Shown here: in pieces, positions 62,397 to 64,000 of the stretch
How positions within the stretch are numbered: the first letter of the stretch is position 1
Layout: the number at the start of each line of letters is the position of its first letter
The notes under the pieces: generated by a model
Told to the model about the DNA's origin: nothing
Seen by the model: only the letters and a program-made list of their open reading frames with translations
The model's database searches: none
Assembly (NCBI RefSeq): GCF_905220705.1
Contig: NZ_CAJNAT010000018.1
Location: 93,323-157,322, forward strand
Direction: 5' to 3'
Source of the DNA: Paraburkholderia domus
GTDB lineage: Bacteria; Pseudomonadota; Gammaproteobacteria; Burkholderiales; Burkholderiaceae
DNA length: 64,000 bases
Made by a program: the position numbers and the translations under genes

Positions 62397-63404
62397 ATGG
62401 CACGTTCTGACCAAGTGAAAGCACTACTGCGCGCGTACGCTGGTGACAATCACGAGCATTTCTTCGCGGTCGCCATGCAAATGGCCGCGGACGAGGCGCA
62501 TCGTGGTCATGCCAAACTGGCGGCGGAACTGCGTGACCTGGTAGACGCGGCGAAAGCTGGTAGAAAGCCGGGGCTCTCTTCCGTGCGGAGTAAGGGTGCT
62601 GAACGCGCGATTCCACTCGCTCAGCCGAAGGGCGAACTCTCCGAATTGCTGACAGTGCAGTATCCGCACGAACACTTACAACACATGGTGTTGTCAGACT
62701 CTGTCCATACAAAGTTAAATCGCGTGCTTCGGGAACAGCGTCACCACGAGCAGTTGCACAGCCACGGACTGAGCCCCCGTCGGAAGTTGCTGCTTGTCGG
62801 GCCACCGGGTACCGGCAAGACCATGACGGCTGCGGCACTGGCGGGCGAGCTTCGCTTGCCACTTTTCACGGCGCGGTTCGATAGCCTCATCACCAAATTT
62901 ATGGGTGAAAGCGCGTCAAAGCTACGGCTGGTCTTCGAGGCGCTGAAATCCACGCGCGGTGTATATTTTTTCGATGAGTTCGATTCGCTCGGACTGCAGC
63001 GCGGCAGTCAGCATGACGTGGCCGAGATGCGCAGAACGCTGAACATGTTCTTGCAGCTCATTGAGCAGGATGCATCGGATAGCCTTCTGATTGCCGCCAC
63101 GAACCACGGGAAAGACTTGGATAAAGCCCTATTCCGTCGTTTTGACGACGTCATTCAGTATGAAGCGCCTGATGAGCGGCAGATTGAAGCGCTGCTGAAG
63201 AACAGCCTGGGTGTGTTCGGGACGTCCGATATTGACTATCGGCGCCTTGCTAATGCCGGCAAGGGTGAGTCTCACGCAGACATTGTTAAGGCCTGCCTTG
63301 ATGCGTTGAAAGACGCAATTATGGAAGGCCACCAAACTGTGAGTGAGGCAAGCGTCATACTGCACCTGGAAGAGCGAGCTCAGGGTCACGACTTACGCCG
63401 GTAA
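62397..63404 (+). CDS. AAA+ ATPase paired with an S8 peptidase
   Basis: The 335-residue product has an N-terminal helical domain (MARSDQVKALLRAYAGDNHE) and an AAA+ module: Walker A GPPGTGKT, Walker B FFDEFDSLG, sensor 1 IAATNHG and Arg finger RRFDDV. It matches ATPases that accompany subtilisin-like S8 peptidases in many bacteria; a remnant of such a peptidase follows. The role of these pairs is not settled, and a defence role is possible. The ATG at 62397 has GAGG upstream. Confidence 0.88.
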   Translation: MARSDQVKALLRAYAGDNHEHFFAVAMQMAADEAHRGHAKLAAELRDLVDAAKAGRKPGLSSVRSKGAERAIPLAQPKGELSELLTVQYPHEHLQHMVLSDSVHTKLNRVLREQRHHEQLHSHGLSPRRKLLLVGPPGTGKTMTAAALAGELRLPLFTARFDSLITKFMGESASKLRLVFEALKSTRGVYFFDEFDSLGLQRGSQHDVAEMRRTLNMFLQLIEQDASDSLLIAATNHGKDLDKALFRRFDDVIQYEAPDERQIEALLKNSLGVFGTSDIDYRRLANAGKGESHADIVKACLDALKDAIMEGHQTVSEASVILHLEERAQGHDLRR

Positions 63405-63485
63405 AAACCGGTTGCTGCTCCCGCAAGTGCCGGTAAATCTTGTTGTAGACTCTCAAGCGAATAAAACAAAACAGAACTTGAGAGC

Positions 63486-63893
63486 ATGGCAGACGAACTT
63501 AAAAATCACCTGTCCATTGATGGATACGTGAACGGGTTGAAATTCCGCTCCCCGCTAAATGTAGTACGGGACCCTGCCCCACAGAGGAACCGAGGGGCAC
63601 ACGGAAAAAGGCTGTTGAAGCAGCTCGATGAGCTTACGGACAACATCGACAACCTCGAGCAGCAGCGAGAGGAGCTCGGGCTTCCCGTACGCAGGGGAAT
63701 GACAATAGCCGTTGAGTTCAAACCGCGCAAAGCGTACGACTACGGCTCGGTAGAATGGAAAAAGGACGGCATCGAACTTTTGACCGTCATCGCGCACGAC
63801 GACCATGACGTCGTGGTGCTTCACGTTCCCGACGGGAAACTATCCGCTTTCGCAAAGCGCATTTCCGAATACATCGAGGTCGATGTAAAGTAA
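63486..63893 (+). pseudogene. S8 (subtilisin-like) peptidase, 5' fragment cut by an IS element
   Basis: The 135-residue frame carries the N-terminal region of AAA-linked S8 peptidases: RNRGAHGKRLLKQLDELTDN, GMTIAVEFKPRKAYDYGSVE and VVVLHVPDGKLSAFAKRISE. No catalytic Asp, His or Ser of the protease is present. The stop codon TAA is supplied by GTAAGCG, the start of an IS66-type terminus at 63890. The gene is therefore interrupted rather than naturally short. It begins 81 bases after the ATPase stop. Confidence 0.8.
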
Positions 63894-64000
63894 GCGATCA
63901 GCGAAGCACGTCCCTCCCGCAGACTTGACCTAGACGTTTTTTTCGTGCTCCCGCTTGCCCAGCTTCCAGGGTAGCAGCGCCTCGTAGTCGTCGGCGCTCT
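63890..64000 (-). mobile_element. IS66-family element, one end
   Basis: The terminus begins GTAAGCG at 63890, the conserved start of IS66-family inverted repeats. The element continues past the right edge of the window. The 8-bp target duplication cannot be checked because the other end is outside. Confidence 0.7.
63930..64000 (-). CDS. IS66-type transposase, C-terminal end
   Basis: The last 22 codons read in from the right edge: SADDYEALLPWKLGKREH, then EKNV and a TAG stop at 63930. LLPW near the C-terminus is typical of IS66 TnpC proteins, and the stop lies 40 bases from the element end, as usual. The rest is outside the window, so the family call is tentative. Confidence 0.6.
   Translation of the reverse strand, partial: SADDYEALLPWKLGKREHEKNV

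Overview
The window reads as a piece of a Burkholderiales chromosome, most likely Paraburkholderia or Burkholderia. It is GC-rich. FlhDC, FliA, an 11-gene mot/che operon, FlhF/FlhG, CheD and CheZ occur together, and an H-NS-type protein with the SGRGKPPKW core and the DUF2844/DUF3443 pair point the same way. The assignment is inferred from gene content, not from a search.

Layout. 1-4010: flagellar rod and hook genes on the minus strand (flgD start, flgC, flgB), divergent from flgA, then flgM-flgN behind a sigma-28 promoter. 4318-4907: a HicAB toxin-antitoxin module. 4959-12127: fliA, flhG, flhF, flhA and flhB on the minus strand, with a terminator between flhA and flhF. 12454-14307: two exported proteins (DUF3443, DUF2844); the DUF3443 lipoprotein shows pepsin-like signatures. 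14586-26120: an operon read as motA-motB-cheY1-cheA-cheW-chemoreceptor-cheR-cheD-cheB-cheY-cheZ behind a good sigma-28 promoter. 26373-27305: the master regulator flhDC, preceded by three tandem dyads.

28-36.5 kb: housekeeping genes (GT4 glycosyltransferase, H-NS-like protein, aqpZ, histidine phosphatase, Cof-type HAD, BadF-type kinase, tag, a small unknown, rpsU, aldo/keto reductase). 36.8-44.5 kb: fliC, fliD and fliT, then a TPR/GT41 transferase, a DegT-type aminotransferase and a NeuD-like acetyltransferase, which together look like a flagellin glycosylation locus. 44.5-54 kb: surface and envelope genes, including a five-gene operon of three predicted outer-membrane barrels and two DUF1254/DUF1214 proteins. 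54.5-58.1 kb: HAD lipoprotein, cation/Ca2+ antiporter and NADP-dependent oxidoreductase.

58.1-64 kb is an accessory region. It holds a SymE-like/XRE pair, an ISAs1-type transposase remnant, a candidate effector with a DUF4279 immunity gene, iteron-like repeats, a perfect LexA-type box with no obvious client, and an XRE regulator divergent from an AAA+ ATPase/subtilisin (S8) pair. The peptidase gene is cut by the end of an IS66-type element at 63890.

The flagellar genes follow the usual hierarchy: FlhDC at the top, structural and export genes next, and FliA (held by FlgM) acting on flgMN, motA-cheZ and fliC. FliA-type promoters are visible directly at those three places. No tRNA, rRNA or CRISPR array was seen.
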